Notes under the pieces: generated by a model
What the model saw: only the letters and a program-made list of their open reading frames with translations
Told to the model about the DNA's origin: nothing
Databases searched by the model: none
NCBI RefSeq assembly: GCF_000826685.1
Contig: NZ_JROO01000016.1
Span: 1 to 64,000, forward strand
DNA: 64,000 bases
Reading direction: 5' to 3'
Source of the DNA: Streptomonospora alba
GTDB taxonomy: Bacteria > Actinomycetota > Actinomycetes > Streptosporangiales > Streptosporangiaceae
Made by a program: the position numbers and the translations under genes
Part shown: piece after piece, positions 17,425 to 26,125 of the stretch
Position numbering within the stretch: the stretch's first letter is position 1
How the letters are laid out: every line of letters starts with the position of its first letter

Positions 17425-17691
17425 TCACCGGGCGTGGAACCGCACCACGTTGTCGTCGCGGTCGAACACGCCGTAGAAGGCCCAGTTGCGGTATCCGCCG
17501 TCGCCCTTGCGCACGAATTCGCCGGAGCCGCTGAACACGACCCCAAAATGGAGCGGATCCTAAAACCCCACGTCGCCGTTGGCAACCCGCGGAGAATCGA
17601 TTCCTTGTGTGTCGGCGGTCACCGCCCGCCCCATCGCTTTTCCGACACCGAAGGCCGCTGGAATCGCATCGACCCAGCGCACGCCGATTCA
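17425..17691 (-). pseudogene. Broken gene with in-frame stops
   Basis: On the - strand one frame reads IGVRWVDAIPAAFGVGKAMG, RAVTADTQGIDSPRVANGDV, then GF, a TAG at 17560-17562, and then DPLHFGVVFSGSGEFVRKGD, GGYRNWAFYGVFDRDDNVVR, FHAR and a TGA at 17425-17427. The text after the TAG looks like a genuine C-terminus of a small enzyme or stress-type protein and has coding-like codon use. A TGA at 17689-17691 blocks the frame upstream. I read this as the 3' part of a decayed gene; the family is not recognised. Confidence 0.55.
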
Positions 17692-17952
17692 ACGGGAGAA
17701 CCGCAGCAGATCCACGCCGCCATGCATTCTCATGAACTCCTGTGAAACGGCATCCAGCCCCATTGATTGCACCGAGGGCCGTGTCCAGCGAAAAGGTGGT
17801 GACGGTGCGACGGCAGTGTCCGATCAGTACCGACCACCGCTTCTAGGTCGTAGGGTGACTGTTCGGATACATCGTGCGGCGGCCTCGGACACCCCCGGGA
17901 CCGCGGCCGCGCCGGTCTCCCCTGTTCGCCCCTCGCCTGCTGAGAAGGACCG

Positions 17953-18774
17953 ATGAACGCCGACACCCCCTCGCCGGAACCCGAGCGCGGGCCCGCCCCC
18001 ACCTCCATCGACACGTCCGTCCCCCACTCCGCCCGCGTCTGGAACTACTGGCTGGGCGGCAAGGACAACTACGCCGCCGACCGCGAAGCCGGCGACCAGT
18101 TCCTGCAGAACTTCCCCGAGGTGCCCGCCTTCGCCCGCCAAGGCCGCGGATTCCTCATGCGCGCGATCACCTACCTCGTCCGCGACGCCGGCATCCGGCA
18201 GTTCCTGGACCTGGGCACCGGCATGCCCACAGCCGACAACACCCACGAGGTGGCCCAGGCCCATGCGCCGGAGTGCACCGTCGTCTACGTCGACAACGAC
18301 CCGCTGGTCCTGACCCACGCCCACGCTCTGCTGGTCGGCACCCCCGAAGGCACGACCGACTACATCCACGCCGACATCCGCGACCCCGAAACGATCATCG
18401 CCGCCGCCCGCGAGCGCCTCGACTTCGACCGGCCCCTCGCCCTCGTCCTCATGGGCGTCCTGGGCCACATCGACGCCGAGGAGGTCCCCCGTATCGTCCG
18501 CACCCTCGTGGACGCGCTGCCCAGCGGCAGCTACCTGGCGATGTGGGACGGCACCGACACCGACCCCGGCGTCATGGCCGCCCTGGAGGAGTACAACACC
18601 AACGCGCCGCTGCCCTACCGGCACCGGAGCCCCGAGTGGATCACGGCCCTGTTCGACGGCCTCGAAATCGTCGACCCCGGCCTGGTCCCCTGCCCCCGTT
18701 GGCGTCCCAACTCCCCGGAGGTGGGCACCTGGGCTGATGCCCCCTCCCTCGCCGGAGTCGCCCGCAAACCCTAG
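17953..18774 (+). CDS. SAM-dependent methyltransferase, PF04672 (DUF574) type
   Basis: The 273-residue product has the actinomycete-specific S-adenosyl methyltransferase fold: SVPHSARVWNYWLGGKDNYA near 22-41, FLDLGTGMPTADNTHEVAQA (motif I) near 92-110, VVYVDNDPLVLTHAHALL and ALVLMGVLGHI. These are the standard landmarks of PF04672, whose members occur in many copies in Streptomyces and Nocardiopsis and have unknown small-molecule or tRNA-like substrates. ATG 17953 follows GAGAAGGA. It converges on the ABC importer and is separated from it by a 42-bp palindrome. Confidence 0.9.
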   Translation: MNADTPSPEPERGPAPTSIDTSVPHSARVWNYWLGGKDNYAADREAGDQFLQNFPEVPAFARQGRGFLMRAITYLVRDAGIRQFLDLGTGMPTADNTHEVAQAHAPECTVVYVDNDPLVLTHAHALLVGTPEGTTDYIHADIRDPETIIAAARERLDFDRPLALVLMGVLGHIDAEEVPRIVRTLVDALPSGSYLAMWDGTDTDPGVMAALEEYNTNAPLPYRHRSPEWITALFDGLEIVDPGLVPCPRWRPNSPEVGTWADAPSLAGVARKP

Positions 18775-18783
18775 GAACACGCG

Positions 18784-18825
18784 CCCCGGCCGTCGTTCCG
18801 CCCCGGGGCGGAACGACGGCCGGGG
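18784..18825. terminator. 42-bp perfect palindrome, bidirectional terminator
   Basis: CCCCGGCCGTCGTTCCGCCC(C) at 18784-18804 is followed at once by its exact complement at 18805-18825, a 21-bp arm with no unpaired centre. It lies 10 bp past the methyltransferase stop and about 85 bp past the ATPase stop on the other strand, so it probably ends both transcripts. Confidence 0.8.
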
Positions 18826-18911
18826 ACGGGACGCGACGCAGGACCGGCGCCGCTCCGCACACGTCCGCTCACGAATCCGCCCGCGTGCCGCCGATCACCA
18901 CCCGCGCCGCA

Positions 18912-19715
18912 TCACCGCCGCGGCCGTGGGAGCACGATCGGAGTCCCGGTGAGCGGATCGCTGATCACCACGCACGGCAGCGAGAACACCGACTCCACGG
19001 TCTCGGCGGTGACGACCTCCGAAGGCGGTCCCTGCGCGGCGATCGCGCCGTCCTTCATGACGACGAGGTGGTCGGCGTAGCGGCCGGCGAGGTCGAGATC
19101 GTGCAGGACGAGCACGATCGTGCGGCCGGATCGCGTGTCGACGTCGGTGAGCAGTTCCAGCACGTCGATCTGGTGGGCCAGGTCCAAGTAGGTCGTCGGC
19201 TCGTCGAGGAGCATCACGTCGGGGTCCTGCGCGAGCGCCAATGCGATCCACGCCCGCTGCCGCTGGCCTCCCGAGAGCTCGTCGAGCGGCCGGTCGGCGA
19301 GCTCGGTCACGCCGGTCGCGGCCATCGCCGCGGAGACCGCCTCGGCGTCGGCGTCGCTGAACTGGCGGAACCACCGCTGGTGCGGGTGGCGCCCTCGCGC
19401 GATGAGGTCGGCGGCGGTGATTCCGTCCGGGGCCACGGGTTGCTGCGGAAGCATTCCCAGCTGCCGGGCCAGGCTTCTGGCGGGCAAGCGTGAGACGTCG
19501 GTGCCCGCCAGCAGCACGGCACCGCCTCGGGGCCGCAGCAGACGGGCGAGCCCACGCAGCAGAGTCGTCTTCCCGCACCCGTTCGGCCCGACGATCGCCG
19601 TGACCCTCTCCGGCGGCAGAGCCACCGATACCTCGTCGACGACCAGCCCCGTTCGGTAGCCGAGGCTGAGGTCGGCGGCGGTCAGCGTGGGCGTCGCTGC
19701 TGGAGCGCGGGTCAT
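18912..19715 (-). CDS. ABC transporter ATPase of a FecCD-type importer (BtuD-like)
   Basis: The 267-residue product has Walker A GPNGCGKTT near residue 45, the signature LSGGQRQR near 150, Walker B DVMLLDEPTTYLD and the switch His in VLVLHDLDLA. Its pattern (DVSRLPARSLARQLGMLPQQ) is that of ATPases for siderophore, haem and B12 importers. ATG 19715 overlaps the permease stop by 4 bp. The cobalamin riboswitch at the head of the operon makes a corrinoid the likely cargo, although sequence alone would also allow an iron chelate. Confidence 0.92.
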   Translation of the reverse strand: MTRAPAATPTLTAADLSLGYRTGLVVDEVSVALPPERVTAIVGPNGCGKTTLLRGLARLLRPRGGAVLLAGTDVSRLPARSLARQLGMLPQQPVAPDGITAADLIARGRHPHQRWFRQFSDADAEAVSAAMAATGVTELADRPLDELSGGQRQRAWIALALAQDPDVMLLDEPTTYLDLAHQIDVLELLTDVDTRSGRTIVLVLHDLDLAGRYADHLVVMKDGAIAAQGPPSEVVTAETVESVFSLPCVVISDPLTGTPIVLPRPRR

Positions 19716-20767
19716 CCTGTATGTCCGATCCGGTTGGCGCGGGCGAGAAGGTACAGCAGCACCGGTGCTCCGAGTACCCCGGTCATCACTCCTACGGGCA
19801 GCTCCGCCGGGGTGAACAGCAGCCGGGCGGCGAGGTCGCAGACGACGACGAGCAGGGCGCCGAGCGCCGCGGTGGGCGCGAGGGCGGCACCGTGGCCCGG
19901 CAGCAGCCTGCGGACGATCTGCGGCGCCACGAGTGCGACGAATCCGATGGGACCGGCCGCCGCCGTCGCCATCGCGGCAAGCACCACGGCGACGGCCACC
20001 AGGGCCAGCCTGCTGCCGGCCGCGTTCCTGGACAGCATCGTGGCGAGTTCGTCGCCGAGTTCGAGCAGCCGCACCTGGCGGGCCAGTACGACCAGTACGG
20101 GCACGGCGACCGCGAGCGTGGTGGCGATGACCGCGACATGCAGTCCGTCGCGGTTGGCGAGGCTTCCGGTGAGCCACGCGGCCGCGGCAAGCACGCGATG
20201 GTAGTCCGCCCGGGTCAGCAGGAAGGACACGGCCGAGGTCAGCATGGCCGCGACGCCGATACCGACCAGCACGAGCCGGTAGCCGCTCAGTCCGCGCTTG
20301 GCGGACAGCGCGAAGATCGCCGCGGCGGTCGCCGCGGCCCCCACCAGCGCGCCGACGACGGTGTGCAGTCCCGTCCCGCCGAACACGGTGATAACCGTCA
20401 GGGCACCGAGGGCGGCTCCGGAGTTGACGCCGATCACGTCCGGGCTGACGAGGGGGTTGGCGGCGATCCGCTGCAGGATCGCCCCCGAGAGCGCGAAGGC
20501 CGCTCCGACCCCGAGGCCGGTGACGGCACGCGGCAGCCGGTTCCGCACGACCACGTCGTACTCGATGAGCGTGCCGCCCTCGCCCAGCACCCGCAGCACG
20601 CCGGTGACCCCGATGTCGAACTGGCCCAGGGTCAGCGACAGCACGGCCGCGCCGCCGGCGAGCAGCCAGGTGATCGCCGACAGGACCGTCGACCTGCGCC
20701 CGAGCCGGAACACGACGGCGGCCCGCGGGCTCCGCAGGAGGAGCGCGTCGCGGCCTGCGGGGATCAC
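19712..20767 (-). CDS. FecCD-type ABC permease
   Basis: The 351-residue product has about ten membrane segments and the FecCD family marks GAAFALSGAILQRIAANPLV SPDVIGVNSGAALGAL and GPIGFVALVAPQIVRRLLP, with PVGVMTGVLGAPVLLYLLAR at the end. It forms the channel with the other permease of this operon. GTG 20767 overlaps the upstream permease stop (GTGA), and its own stop overlaps the ATPase start. Confidence 0.92.
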   Translation of the reverse strand: MIPAGRDALLLRSPRAAVVFRLGRRSTVLSAITWLLAGGAAVLSLTLGQFDIGVTGVLRVLGEGGTLIEYDVVVRNRLPRAVTGLGVGAAFALSGAILQRIAANPLVSPDVIGVNSGAALGALTVITVFGGTGLHTVVGALVGAAATAAAIFALSAKRGLSGYRLVLVGIGVAAMLTSAVSFLLTRADYHRVLAAAAWLTGSLANRDGLHVAVIATTLAVAVPVLVVLARQVRLLELGDELATMLSRNAAGSRLALVAVAVVLAAMATAAAGPIGFVALVAPQIVRRLLPGHGAALAPTAALGALLVVVCDLAARLLFTPAELPVGVMTGVLGAPVLLYLLARANRIGHTG

Positions 20768-21843
20768 AGTCGGGCCACCTTCCGCTTGCGGACCAGGTGG
20801 ATGAAGAACGGGGCGCCGAGCAACCCCGTGACGATGCCCACCTGCAGCTGCTCGGGGCGGATGAGCACCCTGCCCAGCACGTCGGCCAGTACGAGCACGG
20901 TCGGCGCCAGCACAGCGCACCAGGGCATGATCCACCGGTAGTCCGGTCCCGTCAGCGCTCGCGCGATGTGGGGGACCACGAGACCGACGAAGGAGATCGG
21001 ACCGGCGATCGCCGTGGCGGCTCCCGCCAGCAGCACCACCGCGAGGACGGCCAGCACCCGTGTCGCCGTCAGCCGTGTGCCGAGGCTGCGGGCCATGTCC
21101 TCGCCGAGGGCGACCGTGTTCAGGTCGCGGCCGACCATCGCCGCCAGGCAGAGGCCGAACAGCGTAGCGGGGGCGACGGCGGCCAGGTCGCCGGTGTCGG
21201 CGCGGGTGAGCGAACCGACGGTCCAGAAGCGGAAGTCGTTGAGCGCGGAGGTGTCGAGGAGGGTCACGGCCGTGGTCGCGGACCCGACCATGGCGCTGAG
21301 CGCGGCACCGGCCAATGCGAGCTTGACCGGCGTCGCGCCGCCGGCGCCCAGCGAACCGAGGGTGTAGACGAAGGCCGCCGCCAGTGCGGCTCCGGCGAAG
21401 GAGAACCACAGGTAACCGGTCAGGGAGGTGACGTGGAGGACCGACATGGCCACCACGACCGCGAACGCCGCCCCGGCGTTGACGCCGAGGATCCCCGGTC
21501 CCGCCAGGGGGTTGCGTGTCAGTCCCTGCATGACAGCGCCCGCGACGCCGAGCCCGATCCCGGCCAGCACCCCGGTGGCGGTTCTGGGCACGCGTACGTG
21601 CCACACGATCCGGTCGGCTTCACCGCCGGCAGGCGCGGTCAGGGCGGAAACCGTGTCGGCGAGGGACACGGCGTAGTTGCCCGCGAGAATCGACAGCGCG
21701 CACGCGGCCGCCAGCAGCAGACCGGCGAGGGCCAAACCGGCCGTTCTTCCGGCTCCGCCGGAGAACAGGCCCCCGCCGGTCTCGGTGCGCGGGATGCGGC
21801 CGGTCCTGCGCTCGGTCCGGAGAAGGGCTGTCGCACCGGCCAC
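20764..21843 (-). CDS. FecCD-type ABC permease
   Basis: The 359-residue product has about ten membrane segments with GIGLGVAGAVMQGLTRNPLA GPGILGVNAGAAFAVV and GPISFVGLVVPHIARALTGP, the family marks, and ends with IVTGLLGAPFFIHLVRKRK. GTG 21843 begins 2 bp past the binding-protein stop. With the following permease it should make a BtuC/FecC-like heterodimer. Confidence 0.92.
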   Translation of the reverse strand: MAGATALLRTERRTGRIPRTETGGGLFSGGAGRTAGLALAGLLLAAACALSILAGNYAVSLADTVSALTAPAGGEADRIVWHVRVPRTATGVLAGIGLGVAGAVMQGLTRNPLAGPGILGVNAGAAFAVVVAMSVLHVTSLTGYLWFSFAGAALAAAFVYTLGSLGAGGATPVKLALAGAALSAMVGSATTAVTLLDTSALNDFRFWTVGSLTRADTGDLAAVAPATLFGLCLAAMVGRDLNTVALGEDMARSLGTRLTATRVLAVLAVVLLAGAATAIAGPISFVGLVVPHIARALTGPDYRWIMPWCAVLAPTVLVLADVLGRVLIRPEQLQVGIVTGLLGAPFFIHLVRKRKVARL

Positions 21844-21845
21844 GG

Positions 21846-22901
21846 CTAATGCTCGACCAGGTCCGGATGGATCCGGGAGGCCACGAGCTCGATGCTGTGC
21901 GCCGCCCGGACCCCGGCCGCCCGGTCGGCGAACAGGAACGGGTGGACATCGCCCTGGGCGACGGCCGTGACACCCTCCAGCGCCGGATTCGAGGTGATCG
22001 CCTCCACGTCGCTCCGGGCGTCCTGCTCGGTCATCCCGGCGTCGCAGCAGGTGCTGGTGAGGATGACATCGGGATCGCGTTCGACGATCTCCTCCACCCC
22101 GACCTCGATGTTGCGCTTCCCGGTCAGGTCCGCGAAGGCGTTGGTGCCGCCCGCGTGCTCGATGACCCGCGTACTGAAGTCGATTCCGCCCGCCACCCGG
22201 AAGCCGCCGTCGTCGTCGGGGGCCACGATCGCCACGGTCGGCCGCTCGGCCCCCTCCACCTGTGCCTCCACGGCGGCGATGCGCTCCCGCATGTCGCCGA
22301 TCACCTGTTCGGCCCTGTCCTGGGCGCCGAAGAGCGCGCCGAGGTCGCGCAGGTCCCGGTAGACGCTGTCGACCGTGACCGATGCCGGGTCGATCGCCCG
22401 GTCGGTCAGCCCGTCCTCACTGGGGCACAGCGGGCTCAGGATCCAGCTCCGCACGCCGAGTTCGCGCAGGCTCGCGCGGGTGCCGACCGAGCGGTCGGAG
22501 CTGTTCTCGGCGAAGAACCCGTTGAATCCGGAGATCACGAAGTCGGGCTCGGTCTCCAGCAGACCCTCCCTGCTCGGGAGGGTGGGCACGTAGTCGGCCT
22601 CGGCCTGCTCGTCGGCGTACGCGGGCAGCACCTCGGCGTCCAGGAACGCGGTACCCACCAGGCGGTCGCTGAGGCCGAGGGCGTGGGCGACCTCGATACC
22701 GGGCTGGTACGCGGCGTAGACGCGCTCGGGCGGCTCCTCGACGGCGACGTCGATGCCGCAGTTGGTGCGGGTGACGGCGTCCTCCCCCGCCGGTCGCTCG
22801 GGGGCGGGAGCGCCGCAGCCGGCGAGCAGGAAGACGCCGGCGAGCGCGAACGCGGTGCGGGGCGAGCATGATGACGCGCGGGTCATGGGCGAGACCGCCA
22901 T
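21846..22901 (-). CDS. Substrate-binding lipoprotein of the riboswitch-controlled importer (BtuF-like)
   Basis: The 351-residue product is a cluster A-II (FepB/BtuF-like) binding protein: signal peptide with lipobox LLAGC, then NCGIDVAVEEPPERVYAAYQ, HALGLSDRLVGTAFLD, LLETEPDFVISGFNGFF, RPTVAIVAPDD and EEIVERDPDVILTSTCC. It captures the cargo outside the membrane. I chose ATG 22901 (MAVSPMTRASS) with GAGGA about 12 bp upstream; the frame is open upstream into the riboswitch, and ATG 22886 is an alternative. Because a cobalamin riboswitch ends about 30 bp upstream, cobalamin or cobinamide is the likely ligand. Confidence 0.88.
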   Translation of the reverse strand: MAVSPMTRASSCSPRTAFALAGVFLLAGCGAPAPERPAGEDAVTRTNCGIDVAVEEPPERVYAAYQPGIEVAHALGLSDRLVGTAFLDAEVLPAYADEQAEADYVPTLPSREGLLETEPDFVISGFNGFFAENSSDRSVGTRASLRELGVRSWILSPLCPSEDGLTDRAIDPASVTVDSVYRDLRDLGALFGAQDRAEQVIGDMRERIAAVEAQVEGAERPTVAIVAPDDDGGFRVAGGIDFSTRVIEHAGGTNAFADLTGKRNIEVGVEEIVERDPDVILTSTCCDAGMTEQDARSDVEAITSNPALEGVTAVAQGDVHPFLFADRAAGVRAAHSIELVASRIHPDLVEH

Positions 22902-22931
22902 TTCCAGGTCCTCGTGGAATCGGGTCGTGCA

Positions 22932-23096
22932 GTGCCGTGGCCGGTCTCCTGGCTGACGGGTCAAAAACGCGCCGTGTCCTGCCTTCCCAGGGCTTCGGCC
23001 CCAGTGGCTCGTTCACCGAACGAACGACACAGCGCTCCCGATCACAGTGGCGAGGGCCGCACCGGTTTCACACCGGATTCCCGCACACCACGGCAC
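22932..23096 (-). ncRNA. Cobalamin riboswitch
   Basis: Read on the - strand, GTGCCGTGG (23096-23088) opens stem P1 and CCACGGCAC (22940-22932) closes it exactly. Between them lie the conserved core GGGAATCCGGTG, then AAACCGGTGCGG, then GCCACTGTGA, and near the 3' end the B12-box end GCCAGGAGACC. These are the diagnostic conserved elements of the cobalamin (AdoCbl) riboswitch in the expected order. It should lower expression of the binding-protein/permease/ATPase operon when cobalamin is plentiful. In high-GC actinomycetes control is often at translation initiation. Confidence 0.95.
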
Positions 23097-23130
23097 CGTC
23101 GACGCTAGCACGGGCCTGGACGCCGTCATC

Positions 23131-23162
23131 GCCGGGGACCGCTCCGCGCTACGGTCCCCGGC
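23131..23162. terminator. Hairpin after the SSS symporter gene
   Basis: GCCGGGGACCG (23131-23141) pairs with CGGTCCCCGGC (23152-23162) around a 10-nt loop, just past the symporter stop and before the riboswitch. It should insulate the riboswitch operon from upstream transcription. Confidence 0.7.
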
Positions 23163-23180
23163 GTCCGCCGCGGCGTCGGC

Positions 23181-24767
23181 TCAGACGAACGGAAGCACGG
23201 AGCCGACGGTGGCCAGACCCAGCAGCAGGGCGAGCACGCGGTAGTTCTTGTACCAGGGCGTGCCGGCGAGTTCGGCGGACTCGCGGTGCCAGGTCTCCCG
23301 GCTCCAGGTGAGCTCGGCGGTCTTCGCCGGTGGCGGGTCGGTGGCCAGAGTGATGACCACGAACACGACGAGGCTGAGGGCGAACATGATCCCGGTGGCG
23401 TAGAGGAACTGGATGTCGAACAGCCCGAAGACCTCGCCGGCGAAGAAAGCCGCCAGCCCGAACGGGACGACGGCCAGGGTCCAGAAGCCCGCCGCTGTGG
23501 AGGCGCGCCTCCAGAAAAGGCCGCCCAGCAGCACCACGACCAGCGGCATCGTCACGTATCCCAGGAACGACTGGAAGTAGGCGACGATGCCGCTGAAGGT
23601 CGTGATCACCGGTGCCCACAGGGCCGCGACCACCATGAAGACACCGACGAGCATCCGCCCGATGCCCAGCAGCTGCCGTTCGGTGAATTCGCGTTTGCTC
23701 TGCTTGATGAAGTCGTTGACGACGAGGCTGGCGGCACCGTTGAGCACCGAGTCCAGGGTGGACATCAGCGCGAACACCAGGGCCGCGAACACCACGCCGC
23801 GCACTCCCACGGGCAGGTACTCGAATACCAGCGCCGGCCAGATCATGTCGGTGTTGGGGATCTCGCCCTGGTCGTAGATGCCGCGGCCGAGGACTCCGGG
23901 AAAGATCAAGAGGACCAGCACGGGCAGTTGCAGCGTACCGGCGAACAGTGCTCCCCAGCGCCCGTGGTCGATGTTCTTGGCCGCGAGGACCCGCTGGACG
24001 ACGATGTGGTTGGTGACCCACACGTAGAACGACAGCCAGATCGCGCCGGTGAAGATGCCCGGCCAGGGCAGGAAATCGTCGTCGGCGGGCGGCGCCACCG
24101 TGAATCCGCCCTCAGGCGCCAGTTCGGGCAGCGCCGCCCAGTCGAACCCGAACTCCGCGAAGACGGCCGTGAAGACCACACCGCCGGCGATGAACAGCAC
24201 GACACCTTGGATGGTGTCGGTGACCATGACCGATTTCAGCCCGCCGACCAGGACATATCCGCCGCCCAGCAGCGCGATCAGCGCGATGTGCACGCCCAGC
24301 GGAACCTGGGGGAACAGCAGCGACAGGACCAGCGATCCGGCGAACATCGCACCGGCGCTGTCCAGGAGCATGGTCGTGACGACGGTGAAGGCCGAGAACG
24401 CGTATCGGGCCCGCCGGTCGTAGCGCCGTTCGAGGAACTCCGGAACGGTGGTGATCTTCGATTGCAGGTAGAAGGGCAGGATCAGCAGGGCGAAGACGAG
24501 CAGCACAAGCGTGGCCACCCACTCGAAGTTCCACACGGAGATTCCCGTCTGGAACCCGGCCCCCGCCAGCCCCAGGTACTGGGTGCCGCTGAACTGTGTT
24601 GCGAAGAGCGAGAATCCCACGACCGGCCACACCATCGTGCGCCCGGCGAGGAAGTAGCTCTCGGTACCCTTCTGCTTGCGTCCGACCCAGATGGCGATGC
24701 CCACCATGGCGATCACGAACGTCACAATGACGAGCACATCGATCGGGCCGAGCTGAAAATCCGGCAT
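23181..24767 (-). CDS. Sodium:solute symporter (SSS family)
   Basis: The 528-residue product has about 13 membrane segments and SSS landmarks: SYFLAGRTMVWPVVGFSLFA, TQFSGTQYLGLAGAGFQTGI, TTVPEFLERRYDRRARY and GGLKSVMVTDTIQGVVLFIA. These symporters couple sodium entry to uptake of sugars, amino acids, carboxylates or vitamins; the cargo cannot be read from sequence. ATG 24767 follows AGGAG. The universal stress gene lies 9 bp upstream on the same strand, so the two are probably co-transcribed, as is often seen for SSS transporters and UspA proteins. Confidence 0.9.
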   Translation of the reverse strand: MPDFQLGPIDVLVIVTFVIAMVGIAIWVGRKQKGTESYFLAGRTMVWPVVGFSLFATQFSGTQYLGLAGAGFQTGISVWNFEWVATLVLLVFALLILPFYLQSKITTVPEFLERRYDRRARYAFSAFTVVTTMLLDSAGAMFAGSLVLSLLFPQVPLGVHIALIALLGGGYVLVGGLKSVMVTDTIQGVVLFIAGGVVFTAVFAEFGFDWAALPELAPEGGFTVAPPADDDFLPWPGIFTGAIWLSFYVWVTNHIVVQRVLAAKNIDHGRWGALFAGTLQLPVLVLLIFPGVLGRGIYDQGEIPNTDMIWPALVFEYLPVGVRGVVFAALVFALMSTLDSVLNGAASLVVNDFIKQSKREFTERQLLGIGRMLVGVFMVVAALWAPVITTFSGIVAYFQSFLGYVTMPLVVVLLGGLFWRRASTAAGFWTLAVVPFGLAAFFAGEVFGLFDIQFLYATGIMFALSLVVFVVITLATDPPPAKTAELTWSRETWHRESAELAGTPWYKNYRVLALLLGLATVGSVLPFV

Positions 24768-24776
24768 CCCTGGCTC

Positions 24777-25271
24777 CTACCGCTGGTCGCCGTGTCCCGG
24801 GGCACTGGTGGTTCGCACCTGTGGTCGGGCTTGTTCCGAGTGGATTATCAGCACCGAGCACGGCGCGTCGCGCGCGAGTGACACGGACAGATCACCCAGT
24901 GCGTAGCGCTGGCTGGGACTTCGCCCGCGAGCGCCGACCACCAGCAGGCCGGCGCCGAGTTCCGCTGCGGCTTCGATGACCGTCGCTTCGACCCGCCGGC
25001 CCATCCGCACCCATGCCTGATCGAGATCCAGGCCTTTGGCTGACGCTTCCCGGACGCGGCGGTCGACGAGCGACTGCCCTTCGGTGCGCAGCCGCTCGAT
25101 ATGGGGTGTGGAGACCGTGGTGCCGACCACACTGGGTTGCAACGACTTGGAGTGCACGAGCGACAACGAGCTTTCGGTCGCCCGCGCCAATTCCACGGCC
25201 GCTTCCATCGCCCGGTCCGATTCGGGTGAACCGTCGTCGGCGACGAGGATCGCTGTGGGAAACGAAGCCAT
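24777..25271 (-). CDS. Universal stress protein (UspA family)
   Basis: The 164-residue product has the UspA fold: TAILVADDGSPESDRAMEAA at the start and, near residues 125-145, GARGRSPSQRYALGDLSVSL, which fits the ATP-binding G-2X-G-9X-G pattern except that Asp replaces the final Ser/Thr. It may bind ATP and modulate the neighbouring symporter or act in stress survival (inference). ATG 25271 follows GGGAGG; the open frame upstream of it is not protein-like. It is first in a two-gene operon with the SSS symporter. Confidence 0.88.
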   Translation of the reverse strand: MASFPTAILVADDGSPESDRAMEAAVELARATESSLSLVHSKSLQPSVVGTTVSTPHIERLRTEGQSLVDRRVREASAKGLDLDQAWVRMGRRVEATVIEAAAELGAGLLVVGARGRSPSQRYALGDLSVSLARDAPCSVLIIHSEQARPQVRTTSAPGHGDQR

Positions 25272-26125
25272 CGGGGAACCTCCCATCCTGGGCACGGCAA
25301 CCGGTTGGCACAGTCGCGGCGCTGGACACGCGGGGCGCTGAGTCGGCTGTTCGGGTCCTTCGGTGCCGTCCGGCGACACGAGCACGGACCGGGCCCGTTC
25401 CGCCGTCCGGCCGACCGGGGCCGCTGCCGTATGCGGTGGCGCAGCGGCCGACGGCGGCGACCGGACGCGGTCCAGCCCGGCGCCCCGGCTTCAGAAGCCG
25501 ACCGTGCACCGCGCCGGTACCCGCCCTTGCTGTTCGCCGGCGCCGGCCCGCGGTCGCTTCTGTGGCCGTGGCTGTGGATTTGAACGAACTGCCGCGCGCA
25601 TGGCGTCCACTCCGCATCCCCCTGTCCCCGGCGTAGCCGGCGCCCTGGTCCGCACAGGCAACGTGCCGACGATGACTCGCTGTTCTGGAGGCGCTATCCG
25701 ACCGGCCTCCGGCGAAACAGGCCGATTCCCGTTTTCCCGGAGCCCCACGAATTCCACGGTTCCCGATGGTCGACTCTGATTCGCCCGGATCCGCCTGCCC
25801 TCGCCCGCGGAATCCCGCACGGCGGTCCCGACCACGGCTGGAGCCGGCGGCGGCCCCGCGGACGCGCGGATACCGCGCGGAGCCGGTCGAGGGCGCCGAA
25901 GCCGGGCGGCCTCCGATCCACACCCTCCCGGAGGGTTCCGCACAGTACGGGTGACCGGCGCTCCGCAGGACACGAGGTGGTCCGCACGGTCAGGACCCTG
26001 GAGCCGTCCGGCCGGGCAACCGCCGGAGGCCGTCGCCGCCCCGGAGTCCACGGCGCCGCGTTCCAATCGAGCGGCCGCGGCGGGCGCGGACTCCCGCCCC
26101 CGTTCGGCCCTGGCACACTGACCGC
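25272..26125. other. Gene-free divergent region
   Basis: About 850 bases between the universal stress gene (-) and the SnoaL-like gene (+). Open frames exist on both strands but all look like low-complexity Arg/Pro/Ala shadows without starts or families. I see no clear site in it. Confidence 0.5.

Larger units (their letters stand above)
17212..17952. other. Gene-poor stretch with terminator and gene remnant
   Basis: Apart from the hairpin at 17229-17252 and the broken gene at 17425-17691, I see no gene. 17253-17330 is rich in GGCGGAGGGCGCC-like words. The last 100 bases should hold the promoter of the PF04672 methyltransferase. Confidence 0.5.

Noticed and set aside
18912-22901. Plain ferric-siderophore importer
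   Set aside because: Protein similarity allows it, but the cobalamin riboswitch directly upstream and the lack of an iron box favour corrinoid uptake.
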